A DNA stretch of 64,000 nucleotides from Protonemura montana (taxonomy: Eukaryota > Arthropoda > Insecta > Plecoptera > Nemouridae): positions 18,068,277 through 18,132,276 of the forward strand of contig OX387607.1 in NCBI GenBank assembly GCA_947568835.1. Reading direction: 5' to 3'. Positions 1 through 10,206 of this stretch are shown piece after piece. Made by a program: the position numbers and the translations under genes. Within the stretch, counting starts at the first letter, position 1. The number at the start of each line of letters is the position of its first letter. Below the pieces are notes generated by a model. The model did no database searches. It was not told the origin of the DNA and saw only the letters and a list, made by a program, of their open reading frames with translations.

Positions 1-329
1 CATTAATTACCATATCTCAGATATCTAAAAAAAGGCATAATTTTCGAAAATAAGACTTAAAGGGTAGAGTGGAGCTGGGAATCAATTCGGTAGTTTTTTA
101 TACTTAGTATCAAATGGGTTTATAGAGATGCCTATAAGTAAAACTTTTTTTTTTGATTCAATAATTCCAATTTATTCTTTCTGTCGCACAGAGCAACAAA
201 ATACACTTTTCTTAGTCGTAATTTATAGAGAGTTGAATATTGTGGGGATGATTAACTTATATCTCAGATTTAAAATTTTAAACCAATATTTGTTCAACGT
301 ATACACACACGTAACTCCTTTTTCTCCAC

Positions 330-560
330 ATTTTGCGCGAATAACGTAGACTTGTAGAAAGGCCTTTGGAGCCAAAGCAAAATTCCCATCCATGAACCAA
401 GTGTCTGCTCCCGCCAGCAATCGCAACCCAACTTCAGAAGCATACGTCACTATCCGGTGGGGCTGGTCTACTCCGTTGTCATATATCAAAAAAGGCTTCG
501 GGTTTTCACCCCCTGTGAAAGCGAAGTCGTCCCCAATGGTGAATTTCCTTGGCACTCGTT
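330..560 (-). pseudogene. MULE-type transposase fragment (N-terminal part)
   Basis: The minus strand reads a stretch of about 75 residues typical of the region just before and into the catalytic core of animal MULE/FLYWCH-linked transposases: a PFLIYDNG block, then a position with WFMDGNFA, where the Asp is the first catalytic acid of the DDE set, then a LQVYVIRA strand. The reading frame runs out at both ends, and upstream sequence to about 690 is out of frame. It is a relic with no complete gene around it. Related MULE pieces recur at 12.0-16.3 kb. Family assignment rests on remembered motif patterns, not a search. Confidence 0.6.
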
Positions 561-995
561 GAATTTTTTGAATATCAGGTTGTTTGAATATCAGGTGTCT
601 GCGGCCATCCGTACAGAATTTACAGCGCTTTTCCGACAGCGCTATTACAGCGATAGTGTCGTGTTGTATGTATTCTCATTTTTTCTTTAACTTTTGACGT
701 GGTACCCAAAAAATTAGAGGTCCCGGAACCAACTTCCGAAAGCGGAGGAGATTGTTTCAATGATTGGTAGCAATGACATCCTTGTAAGTATTCCTCGTGA
801 GATCCGTCTATTTCTTGAAATGTCATGATCTTATATGCTTCGAAGTGTCAGTGAATATTATTTTCAATCCTTTGGTATTGATGTAAGTTTACTTTTTTTT
901 CAGAGAAAGATATCTAGGTCCGCGATTTCATGTAAAGTGAAATCGGTCCTCTATTACCTTTCCCTCCATTCCCAAATCGTAACCCTGTTCACGAT

Positions 996-1010
996 CCCCC
1001 CCCCCCCCCC
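996..1010. repeat. 15-base C homopolymer
   Basis: An uninterrupted run of 15 C on the plus strand. Such runs are prone to length error in assembly. Sequence from about 690 to 1500 holds no gene I can recognise; a few exon-like open stretches (1022-1150, 1240-1430) have no family I know. Confidence 0.9.
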
Positions 1011-1519
1011 ATCCCGAGGATGAAGAATCAAGGCCCAGTCTTGTCCCTGAACTGGGCTTTGAGAAAGTTAGCTTCCCGCACGGTACGGGTTGTTGATGTG
1101 CATCCCGAATTCGTAAACAACAAGGGGTTAGTGAATTTGGATTTCTGCGAGAGGTAAATGTTTTATCTAGCAGAATCATTGCAATAGTGAGTTGGGTGTT
1201 GAAAGACGAACTATAATAAAAGTGGAAATATTTTCTCTGCACGACAGGGTGATAGGACGCCGACGGGGCAATCGACAGAGGGGCCTCGTCCATTGGAACG
1301 CGGCGGGGATCGCGAGGGCCCACGCCGCTCTGGGCGAGCAACAGGTTCGTTGGCCCGTGCTCAGCGATTCTATGGTAGCGGAAGTAAATCGGGTTTTCGC
1401 ATCCAGGGAAGCTCGAGTGTTATTCCGTAAGTCTACAAAAGTGATCTTAGAAATTTTCCCAAAATTATGCTTGGAACCCTGATTTGTGGGTTTAAGCACG
1501 AAAATCAAATTAAAAAAAT

Positions 1520-1541
1520 CCAGCCGGCCCAGGCCGGCTGG
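1520..1541. other. GC-rich perfect inverted repeat
   Basis: Ten bases, CCAGCCGGCC, are followed after two bases by their exact reverse complement. The surrounding 60 bp is strongly GC-rich compared with the neighbourhood and ends near the start of a fragment of the 1-kb repeat. It may be a transposon end or a short hairpin. Confidence 0.6.
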
Positions 1542-1597
1542 GGGCCCCAGCGGTATTCGCCGGCTGGCTGCCCTTGCCAGTCCGACACTGACAGATG

Positions 1598-1745
1598 CAA
1601 TCATTTGTTTGGTTTTTTGACCACTGCAAGGTGAACGAATTCTTGAAAATATCTTTACGGCAGTGAATGGAGGTTATTTACACGTCAATAAGGATTAGAA
1701 AATTAAACAATCTATAAACACCATACATTTCCTATAAAATTCGTC
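1598..1745 (+). repeat. Isolated fragment of the 1-kb repeat found at 46.5-54.2 kb
   Basis: The stretch beginning GACAGATGCAATCATTTG and continuing through the GGTGAACGAATTCTT motif matches, with scattered substitutions, the middle of each unit of the long tandem array far to the right (for example 46978-47110). It then continues with the 'gaggttatttac' variant seen at 49336. This shows the array sequence is a dispersed family, not only a local satellite. Confidence 0.75.
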
Positions 1746-1791
1746 AATACAGTAAAACTCTTTCTCCAGATAATAATTTTTAACATGAAAT

Positions 1792-2526
1792 TTAAAAGTG
1801 TGTATAGATATTTATTTTCTGCATCTCCTTTGGTAGCGCGTTACATAAATGAACACCATTTAAATGTAGTCCAGTTTCATACAATGTTGTTCTGTGTTGC
1901 TTGCTAGTTGGTAAGTGTTCATATCTAGTGTTGTAAATATGATTCGTTTTGTTTTCAAAGGACGTCAGGTTCAACTTTATAAAGTACACAGCTTCTAAAA
2001 TATAGAGAGATTTCAAAGTTATATGATTGTTCCAATCCAGATTGTAAGTGAGATTCAGGCCTAGCAATTTAACTTCTGTCAGTACTTCGAGGGACTCGCC
2101 TTCCAGACGTATTAGGGGGCTGCTGTTGTGCTTTTTTCTCGATGCCCTGAAATGCATTGCCACAGTTTTCTTGACATTCAGGAAAAGATCATGTTTCCGA
2201 CTGTACTCGGCCATTTCCTTTGCAGCTTGGTTTGCAATTGTGGAAACATGTTCAGGCGCGCTGATGACGTGTGAAATGTCTTCTGCATACATCGTTGTGC
2301 TGTTTGGGCATACAACATCCATAGGCAGGAAATTGGTATGCAGCATGAAGAGCAGAGCACTTCCTTGCGGTATTCCTATGTTTACTACGATCTCTTCTGA
2401 CGACTTTGTACCTTCTTTACCAGTGATGTGCACACTTTGTCTGCGATCTTTTAGGATTGATTCGATCCATTTGTTGGCAACTCCCGAGATCCCCATCGCG
2501 TCCAAAGTGATTAGTATAGTGGTGCG
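1792..2526 (-). pseudogene. LINE reverse transcriptase fragment, internally deleted
   Basis: Minus-strand reading shows the RT block after motif A (ILITLDAMGI, then a GIPQGSA motif B). The catalytic box reads YAED where Asp-Asp is expected, so the enzyme would be dead. The frame then jumps to the C-terminal signature of Jockey-like LINE polyproteins (YNTRYEHLP, later NALPKEM), so the stretch between thumb and tail is deleted. At the 5' side the coding sequence runs into the 47-bp tandem repeat, whose units themselves encode RT motif A. It is a truncated, multiply damaged copy, unrelated in sequence to the intact LINE at 4-10 kb. Confidence 0.8.
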
Positions 2527-2797
2527 GTAGAGTTTCAAACGCCTCCATGTCTAGCCGTGGTCGGCGTGGTTAGGTAGAGTTTCAAACGCCTCCATGTCTA
2601 GCTATGGTCGGCTTGGTTAGGTAGAGTTTCAAACGCCTCCATGTCTAGCTATGGTTGGCGTGGTTAAGTAGAGTTTCAAACGCCTCCATGTCCAGCCGTG
2701 GTCGGCGTGGTTAGGTAGAGTTTCAAACGCCTCCATGTCTAGCTATGGTCGGCGTGGTTAGGTAGAGTTTCAAACGCCTCCATGTCTAGCTATGGTT
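2527..2797. repeat. 47-bp tandem repeat, six units
   Basis: Units begin GTAGAGTTTCAAACGCC at 2527, 2574, 2621, 2668, 2715 and 2762, each exactly 47 bp apart, with few substitutions. Read on the minus strand a unit gives LDMEAFETLP, which matches the RT motif A that should sit just upstream of the RT fragment at 1792-2526. The minisatellite therefore grew out of the RT gene itself. Confidence 0.9.
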
Positions 2798-3097
2798 GGG
2801 AGTCACTGGGAGGAGGTTCAAACGTCAAACGCGTTTGTGTGGGAACTTAGATACTAAATCCTGTCAAATTGGGGAGAATCCAACGAAAACTGTGATAGAT
2901 GGTACTCGACAACTTGTGTGCCATCCGCTCACGGCTCGTAGCCTGTTTTCAGGGGTAGCACACGATCAGTGCCTAGTGGCGCTGTCTGTTAGGGACGGTC
3001 GGTGAACTTGATGGAGCCTACTACATTATCGACGTATCTTATTCTTGTTTGGCAACATAGCATCCGTCGGTCGATCGGACATCTCGCTACAGCTAGT

Positions 3098-3290
3098 CGG
3101 GCAATCGGTTCGTCGGCTTGTTGCGTCGTCGGCCTTTTGCATCGTCGGTCGATCGGTCACTCGGCATTTTAACACTACATTCGGACCGGCTCGCTACAGC
3201 ATGGTATAGACGGAGTCGGGCAATCGGTTCGTCGGCTTTTTGCGTCGTCGGCCTTTTGCATCGTCGGGCGAACGGTACGCTGCCCTCCGG
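3098..3290 (+). repeat. Two-copy 119-bp duplication
   Basis: A block starting GTCGGGCAATCGGTTCGTCG and running about 60 bp occurs near 3097 and again near 3216. The sequence around it (2800-3600) is GC-rich and holds no gene I can assign; part may be the 5' end of the P-like transposase below. Confidence 0.7.
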
Positions 3291-3629
3291 GCTCAAAGAC
3301 GCTGTACCAGAGAATCCAATTTAACCAGTTGTTCGCAGCGATATTCCAGTGATAGACGAGGTTTCGATAGCCGATGAACAGCACACACCGGAAAACAAGG
3401 TGCACAGCGTTGAGACCGTAAGCCTGCTGCTCAAACGCTACATTCCATACCTACCACTGTGGAATTGTCTGTTGGCAGAGGGTAGGATGAGTAGCGGGTG
3501 TCCTCTCCGATGCCCCAGTCTCCGATGGCCCACCATACCTTTTTCCAAGCCAGAGTACCTGCGTCGGCCAAGCTTCGGCCGCGCTCTGCAAGACCGTGCT
3601 AAACAACACAACGAAGTGTTGAATGAATT

Positions 3630-3955
3630 GTGATTGACGATGAATCGAGGCTAGGGGCAGAATCAATTCCCGACACAGACAATTTAGTGGTGTCAGACAC
3701 TGTGAACCAGGTCGAAACAAATTTCGTTCCGCTTCATGTTGAGTTTCCTACTCCGTCCGTGAGCGCTTCTACAGCAAATTGTTCGTCGGAAGGCTCTGTT
3801 TTGACAGCGGCATCGGTTGCTGCAGAGTCTGTTGTTAATCTATCGCTTACAGACAATACCCCGCGTAAATTAAAACTGAGGCGTCAAGTGAAGGGGTCGC
3901 GTGTGTTGAACAAAAACAAATACCGCGCCGTCAGTGGTTTCCCTGCTCTCTGCAG
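3630..3955 (+). pseudogene. P-element-like (THAP9-type) transposase, part 1
   Basis: An open frame of about 110 codons ends in RKLKLRRQ...LCREKL, a basic, coiled-coil-prone linker like that between the THAP zinc finger and the catalytic domain in P-element transposases. The frame is cut exactly where the LINE begins. After the LINE the same frame resumes past the duplicated target bases. No convincing THAP finger is found upstream, and no ATG-initiated start is clear. Assignment depends mainly on the continuation at 10.2-13.1 kb, which has strong P-element motifs. Confidence 0.6.
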
Positions 3956-3966
3956 AGAGAAATTAA
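3956..3966. repeat. Left target-site duplication of the LINE
   Basis: AGAGAAATTAA here is repeated exactly at 10196-10206, flanking the LINE on both sides. Confidence 0.85.
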
Positions 3967-4827
3967 CCCCCTCAAGGCTATCACCTTACCGTGGTGAGGG
4001 GGTTTGTGTGGCTCGATGATCCGGGAGGCTCTGCCGGCGGGAGGTTTCACTCCCAGCAAGGTCTCCTATGCCGGACAGACTCCCGGGGAGAGCCCAGACC
4101 AAGAATAGTCCGGCCCCGTCGCTGTTGCGGGACGCGGACTTTGGTCTAAGGAGTTTCTGGCCTCTTTTCGGTCTCACCTCTTTCTTTTCATCACCTTCTC
4201 TTTGCCTTCCTCCTTCCTTCATTCCTAGCCGACTCCCGATACCTCCGTCTGTTTTCTGCAACAGCGAGGGGGTTCCCTCCACTTTGTTGACGACTCGGCC
4301 ATTCATCGGATTTTCTTTCGGATCTCGATTTGTTTTAGTCGGTGGTAGAGCCAGACAGCTGGTGACTGGGGTGTGTCCAGGAGGCTCCCGTGTCTTTCTT
4401 GTCTCTTTCTCTCTATCCTTAATATCTTCTACTTACCTTTCTGGCCGGCTTCCTGGGCGCACCTGAACTCCCCTCGTTGACGACAATTGCATTTCATGGA
4501 CACGATTCGTTTCGCTATTGGATATGTTCGCACTTGGGCTCGTCTCCGGGTTGCGTTGGCTGCAATAGCTGGGCGGGGGTATCGTACGACAATATCGGTG
4601 CCCCCTGCCCAGGGAAAAGGTCAATTGCGCCCGGGGGCGCCCGGCCGTGAAATTGGCACTTTCCGGCTCCCCGCCCGATGTACGGGAAATCAATAACTGG
4701 CTCCCTCCCACCGAACTTCGGTGGGTTGGACCCGGTTTTGTTTACAAGGCCCCACGGAGTAGTACCCCGTGGGGTTAGTTGAGTCCCCATTCCGAGCAAT
4801 TGGGGGCGGTTGGCCCCAAACAACTCC

Positions 4828-6213
4828 ATGCCATCCCAAAATTGTCAAAACTCTCCCCCCTCCCTTTCCACAACTCTGTCCCCCGAGTTTCCCCCCCTTC
4901 CATCACCAATTCCCACCCCTAATCCTATTCCGGGTCTTTTTGACCAAGTAATTAATGTCTCTCAATTAAACCCTCAAACTACATCACCAACATACTTTGT
5001 TATTCAACGAGCTGAGAAAGATTTAACCTTCAAATCAGTCTCACCTTTTAAGATCAACCGATCCTTTGATCCCAAAATTTATAAACTGAAAAACATCAAA
5101 AGATTAAATGATGGTTCGTTACTTGTCGAATCGGGGTCGGTAGAGACCTCTGACAAACTGCAGAAAATTACTCTCCTGGGCACCTTCCCTGTGAAGGTCG
5201 CCCCTCATGGCTCCCTCAACACCTGCAAGGGAGTGATCTACAGCCGTGACCTGATGGAACTTGAGGAAGCGGAAATCAAGGAAGAAATGAAGGAACAAAA
5301 TATAATTGATGTCAAACCCATACTTACTAGACGTGATGGTGTCCTGAAACGTTCACCTCTTCATATTTTAACTTTTAGCACCGTTTCCCCTCCACAATGT
5401 GTATATGCAGGTTTTATCAGAATAACAGTTAAACCCCATATTCCAAACCCTTTGAGATGTCTCAACTGCCAACGCTTTGGTCACGGGCAGCAGGACTGCA
5501 AGAGAGATCGAGTCTGCGATAAATGTGGAAAGTCAGGTACACACCCTGATGCACCGTGCGATCAGGAAGTTAAATGTGTGAACTGCGCTGGTACGCACAC
5601 CTCCTGGTCCCGGGATTGCCCGACCTGGAAAAAAGAAAAGAAGATAGCGGAAATTAAGACATTGGAAAAGATTACCTTCCCAGAAGCAAGAAAAAAATAT
5701 TCCGCACTTCACCCTGTTTCGATGACGAAATCTTTTTCCCAGGCTGCAACTCCGCCACCCCCACCACCACCACCTGTAACCGCTACTGCGCCCGACCTAA
5801 AAGAAATAATGACAATGATGACTGCCATTCTGGCCGGTCAAGGGGAAACTAACAAGAAAATCGAAGAACAAACCAGAAAAATTGAAGAGCAGACTGAAGA
5901 AATTAAGAAGTTGAGAAAAGAAAACGAAGACCTTAAACACAAAAATAACCAGATGAACAAAGAACTGAAGAAATTACAATCGAAGAAAGATCCCCCAAAA
6001 ACTACTTCTAAAATTAATCAGCCCTCGGGCAGCCAAGACTTTGAAGTGTCCAGTGAGGGTGATGCCCTGATTCTGGCCACTTCGCGAGGCGCCAAGAAGC
6101 AGAGGATCACGCTGGAGGCGGGCCCCCAGCAAAAAATATTTTCATCGTCTGAGGAGGAGATGGAAGTTGAAGGTGGTGGTGGTGGTGCTGCTAAAAAGCC
6201 AAGCAAAAAAAAA

Positions 6214-6257
<44 letters not shown>

Positions 6258-9200
6258 AGCACACAAGAATAGACTTTTAAAGATAGGTGAATTTATCTGT
6301 GATAATTTGTCTGTGATATTCTCTGTGATAGTTTCTGATAGTACCAAAGTTTTTGTGATATTAGCTCTTAGTGTTTTTATTGGTTTTTACATTATGGCTT
6401 TTATTCAATGGAACGTTCGTGGTTTTAATATTCGCCGAGAAGAAGTCCGAGTTTTAGCCTCTCATTTTAATCCCTTGTGTATCTTTTTACAAGAAACACA
6501 TTTTAAACAAACTGACAACCCTATTTTAAAGAATTATACTTTTTATCGACATGACGACACGACTGGTCTTATAGCTCATGGTGGCGTGGCGACGGCAGTG
6601 TTGGACTCGGTCTTCGTAAGTCCACTGCCGCTCACCACACCTCTTCAGGCAGTGGCCGTCCGGGTTCACCTGCCTCAGCCCGTCACCTTTTGTAACATCT
6701 ACCTTCCCGAATGGGCACCAGCTACGGCCCCTAACCTCCAGAGCCTTGTGTCCCAACTGCCCCACCCTTTTGTGTTATTGGGTGACTTCAATGCACATAA
6801 TCGCTTGTGGGGCGACACAATGGCCAATGGTTGTGGCAGGGGTCGGATGCTGGAGACTTTTATCAATGACAACGACTTATTTATTTTAAACAACGGACAA
6901 AATACTAGATTTAATTCTTTTAATGGACAATTCTCGGCGATTGACATGTGTCTCTCTTCGCCTTCTCTGGCACCCATTTTAGAGTTTACAGTACACAACG
7001 ATCTATGTGGGAGTGATCATTTACCCATTATTTTAAAAATGCAAACTGACTTTCAGCCTCCAGCTCGGCCACCTCAATGGAGTCTCAAACGAGCCGATTG
7101 GAAGCGGTTTGCTGCTTTGGCAGATGTAAGTGGCTCAGTCCAAGTGGGAGATTCTGCTTCTAAAATTAAATGTATCACTGAACTAATTTTAAAAGCGGCT
7201 GAGGAAACAGTTCCACAAACATCGACAAAGCCCCACCGCATCCCTGTGCCATGGTGGAGCACTGAATGTGGAGAAGCCATCAAAGATAGGAAGAGGGCTT
7301 TACGAATTTTTACAAAACACCCCACAGAGGAAAATCTTATGGAATTTAGGAAGCTACGAGCCAAAGCACGCCGAACAATCAAAGAGGCAAAAAGGAATTC
7401 TTGGCGGGAGTATGTGTCTTCCATTACATGTGCCACACCGTCCTCCAAAGTGTGGCACAGGGTGAACAAAATTAGTGGAAAACACAAAGCAACAACTATC
7501 TCCGGGATTGAACGTAATGGAGATATCATTACAAACCCAAAGGAGATTGCCAACACCATAGGAAGACACTTTTCAGACATTTCTAGCTCCCGACACTACT
7601 CGGAAACATTCCAAAAGGTTAAGCTCATAGAAGAGAGAAAGCGGCTTCAATTTCAATCTGCAAACTTAGAGACCTATAATGTTCCGTTTAGCATGTGGGA
7701 GTTAAGTCATGCTATCAAAACGTCCAAAAATACATCCCCAGGCCCAGATCGAATTCACAACGCCTTTCTAAAACACCTGTTGCCAAGAGCCCTTGACATC
7801 TTGCTCGAAGCCTACAATTCAATCTGGTCAGAACAATCTTTTCCCGACAGCTGGCGCTGTGCCATTCAGATCCCCGTTCCTAAACCCGGAAAGGACAAGA
7901 CACTGGCGGCCAGTTACCGACCCATCTCCCTCACCAGTTGTCTGTGCAAAATCCTGGAACGAATGATTAACAACAGATTAATCTGGTGGCTGGAAAAGAA
8001 TAGACTCTTATCAAACTTCCAATGTGGCTTTAGACGAAATAGGAGCACCCTCGATCATTTGGTTCGCCTAGAAACGTGTCTACAAAACACGTTCCTTTTG
8101 AAGCAGCACGCTGTCGGTATTTTCTTTGACTTGGAAAAAGCGTACGACACTACTTGGTGTTACGGTATCCTACGTACTCTCTCTAGGTGGGGTTTTAAAG
8201 GTCGACTTCCAATTTTTATCTCCAATTTTATGACTGATCGCATTTTTAACGTTCGACTAGGAAATATTTTATCCGACACTTTTAAACAGGAAAATGGCGT
8301 CCCACAAGGGTCGGTCCTTAGCGTAACTTTATTTGCGATTGCCATTAACGGGATTACAGAATGTGTAAAATCTCCCGTTCTTTCGTCGCTATTCGTCGAT
8401 GATTTGGCTATTGTCTGCTCATCAAGGACGCTCGCGTCAGCCACTCGGCAATTACAAATAACAGTAAATAGATTAGTGAAATGGACGGACAACACGGGGT
8501 TTAATTTCTCGACAGCAAAGTCCATCTGCGCCCACTTCACGCGCAAAAGAGGTCTCTTCCCACCTCCAGAAATCACGCTTAGAAACATCTTGTTGCCGGT
8601 GTCAGAGACTGTAAAATTTCTCGGTCTCATTTTTGATACCAAATTAAATTGGAAAGAGCAAATCGCACAGCTGAAACAAAAATGCATGAAATCAGTCAAT
8701 CTTTTAAGATATCTCACCGGAACACGCTGGGGCGCTGACCGAACTGTCATGTTACGGTTGTATCGAGCACTCGTGCGATCAAAACTTGATTATGGGTGCA
8801 TTGTGTTTAGTTCTGCCCGCGATAGCTACTTGAAGCCTCTAAATACAATCCACAATACAGGCATCCGGCTGGCGACCGGCGCCCTCCGAACCAGCCGGGT
8901 GGAAAGCCTGTATTGTTTGGCCAGCGAACCTCCATTATCGCTCCGAAGGCAATACCTCATGGCTTCCTATGCAACAAAGATCATGGGAATGAAGAAACAC
9001 CCAACATACCAGGCCCTGCTCGATCCACGATTTGAACCTCTTTACAATAGCAAGCCAAATGCAACACTACCATCTGGTATTCGTCTAGCAAGAACCTTTA
9101 TAGAATTAAATTTTCATGTTCCCAGGGTTTACCCTGTGGAACCAAGTCCGTCGCCTCCTTGGCTCGTCCCGAGGCCTTCATGTAAAATGGGTTTGACGTC

Positions 9201-10089
9201 TCTGGAAAAGGCGTCCACCAGCCAGGTGGTATTCCAAAAACGTTTTTATGAATTGACTTCTGATTTTAAAGATTTTATTTTTTACTATACAGACGGCTCC
9301 AAAATGGATAACTTAGTTGGTAGTGCTTTTATCTCGAAAGACATATCCCAAGGATTTCGCTTAAATAATATGAGCAGTGTTTTTACTGCTGAATTATTTG
9401 CCATTTTAAAAACCCTTGGACATATCAATAATAGACCAGAGAAATCCTTTTTTATTTGCTCGGACTCCCTCAGTTCCCTCCAAGCTATTGACGTCCTGTA
9501 TTCCCCACTGTTTCTTGTCCAGGGCATTCACTCACTCCTGGCGTCCCTGTCTTCAAGGGGCGTCAGGATGGTGTTCTGTTGGGTCCCTGGACACGTGGGA
9601 ATACAGGGCAACGAGTTGGCAGACAGAGCTGCAAGAGGTGCCACTGAAAAAGTTTTTATTGATAGTGACAAGACTTCGCACACTGATTTAAAAATTCATT
9701 TTAAATCACTTTTTAAGGATAAATTTCAGAAAGAATGGGAAAAGCAAATAAATAATAAGCTACAAGAAATTAAACCAACTGTCGAGCATTGGGACTCCGC
9801 AATAAGATCCTCAAGACACGAAGAAGTTGTTCTAACACGTCTACGTATTGGGCATACTCTTTTAACACACTCATTTTTATTCACGGCTGATAAGACACCT
9901 CCACGTTGCGACGACTGTGATGAGATTTTAACTGTTCGACATTTTTTAATTGATTGTGCCAAGTACAGGGCTGCAAGGCAGCGACTTAAACTAGAACACT
10001 CTATTGATAAAGTTTTAGCTGATAACCCACGCAGTATCGACAAAGTTTTTAAATTTCTAGAAGAGTTTGACCTGATAAGTCAAATGTAA
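4828..10089 (+). CDS. LINE Gag-Pol fusion: CCHC knuckles, AP endonuclease, RT, RNase H
   Basis: The first in-frame ATG is 4828; the frame is open earlier only from a TTG. The 1753-residue product has an RNA-binding region with zinc knuckles (CLNCQRFGHGQQDC near residue 212, CVNCAGTHTSWSRDC near 251), a proline run, a coiled coil and a poly-lysine stretch near 470-490. A second Met at 6394 opens the usual ORF2: AP endonuclease (QWNVRGF, LQETHF, GDFNAHNRLWG, SDHLPI), reverse transcriptase (FDLEKAYDT, NGVPQGSVLS, FVDDLAIV), RNase H (YYTDGSK, FTAEL, CSDSLSSL, PGHVGIQGNELAD) and a terminal Cys-His finger (CDDCDEILTVRHFLIDC). All catalytic acids I looked for are present. Related elements normally keep ORF1 and ORF2 apart; here they are joined through a 42-base A run. 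Confidence 0.9.
6215..6256 (+). repeat. 42-base A homopolymer at the Gag-Pol junction
   Basis: Uninterrupted A run, preceded by two shorter A runs from 6194, encoding lysines in the long frame. A change of one base in its length would move ORF1 into a frame that meets a TAG a few codons later (near 6270), leaving ORF2 to start at its own ATG at 6394. The length is also the least certain part of any assembly. Confidence 0.9.
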
Positions 10090-10195
10090 TATTTTATCGA
10101 TTTATGACTTCTATTTTATCACATTAACAAACCATCTTTTTTCCGGCGCAAAATGACCGTCCGGTTGACGCGCCGTTAAACACCAATGTTCATTC

Positions 10196-10206
10196 AGAGA
10201 AATTAA
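10196..10206. repeat. Right target-site duplication of the LINE
   Basis: Exact copy of the 11 bases at 3956-3966. The transposase reading frame interrupted at the left continues here (REKLRKNYQ). Confidence 0.85.

Larger units (their letters stand above)
3967..10195 (+). mobile_element. I-superfamily LINE, near full length, about 6.2 kb
   Basis: The element is bounded by 11-bp target duplications and interrupts a P-like transposase. Its 5' UTR (3967-4827, about 860 bp) opens with a C-run and a 9-bp stem (AACCCCCTC pairing with GAGGGGGTT at 3995-4003) and is GC-rich. One long frame follows. The 3' UTR is about 105 bp and contains a GACGCGCCGTTAAACACC tail motif, with no poly(A) tail, like other I/Jockey-group elements. 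The intact ends, long ORF and clean duplication suggest a recent insertion. The clade within the RNase-H-bearing group (I, Nimb, Loa, R1 relatives) cannot be fixed without a tree. Confidence 0.88.

Noticed and set aside
2796-3005. Possible THAP zinc finger for the first P-like transposase
   Set aside because: The cysteines do not follow C-x2-4-C and no AVPTIF box is present.
6018-6347. Poly-Phe frame opposite the LINE poly-lysine tract
   Set aside because: Shadow of the poly(A) run on the other strand.
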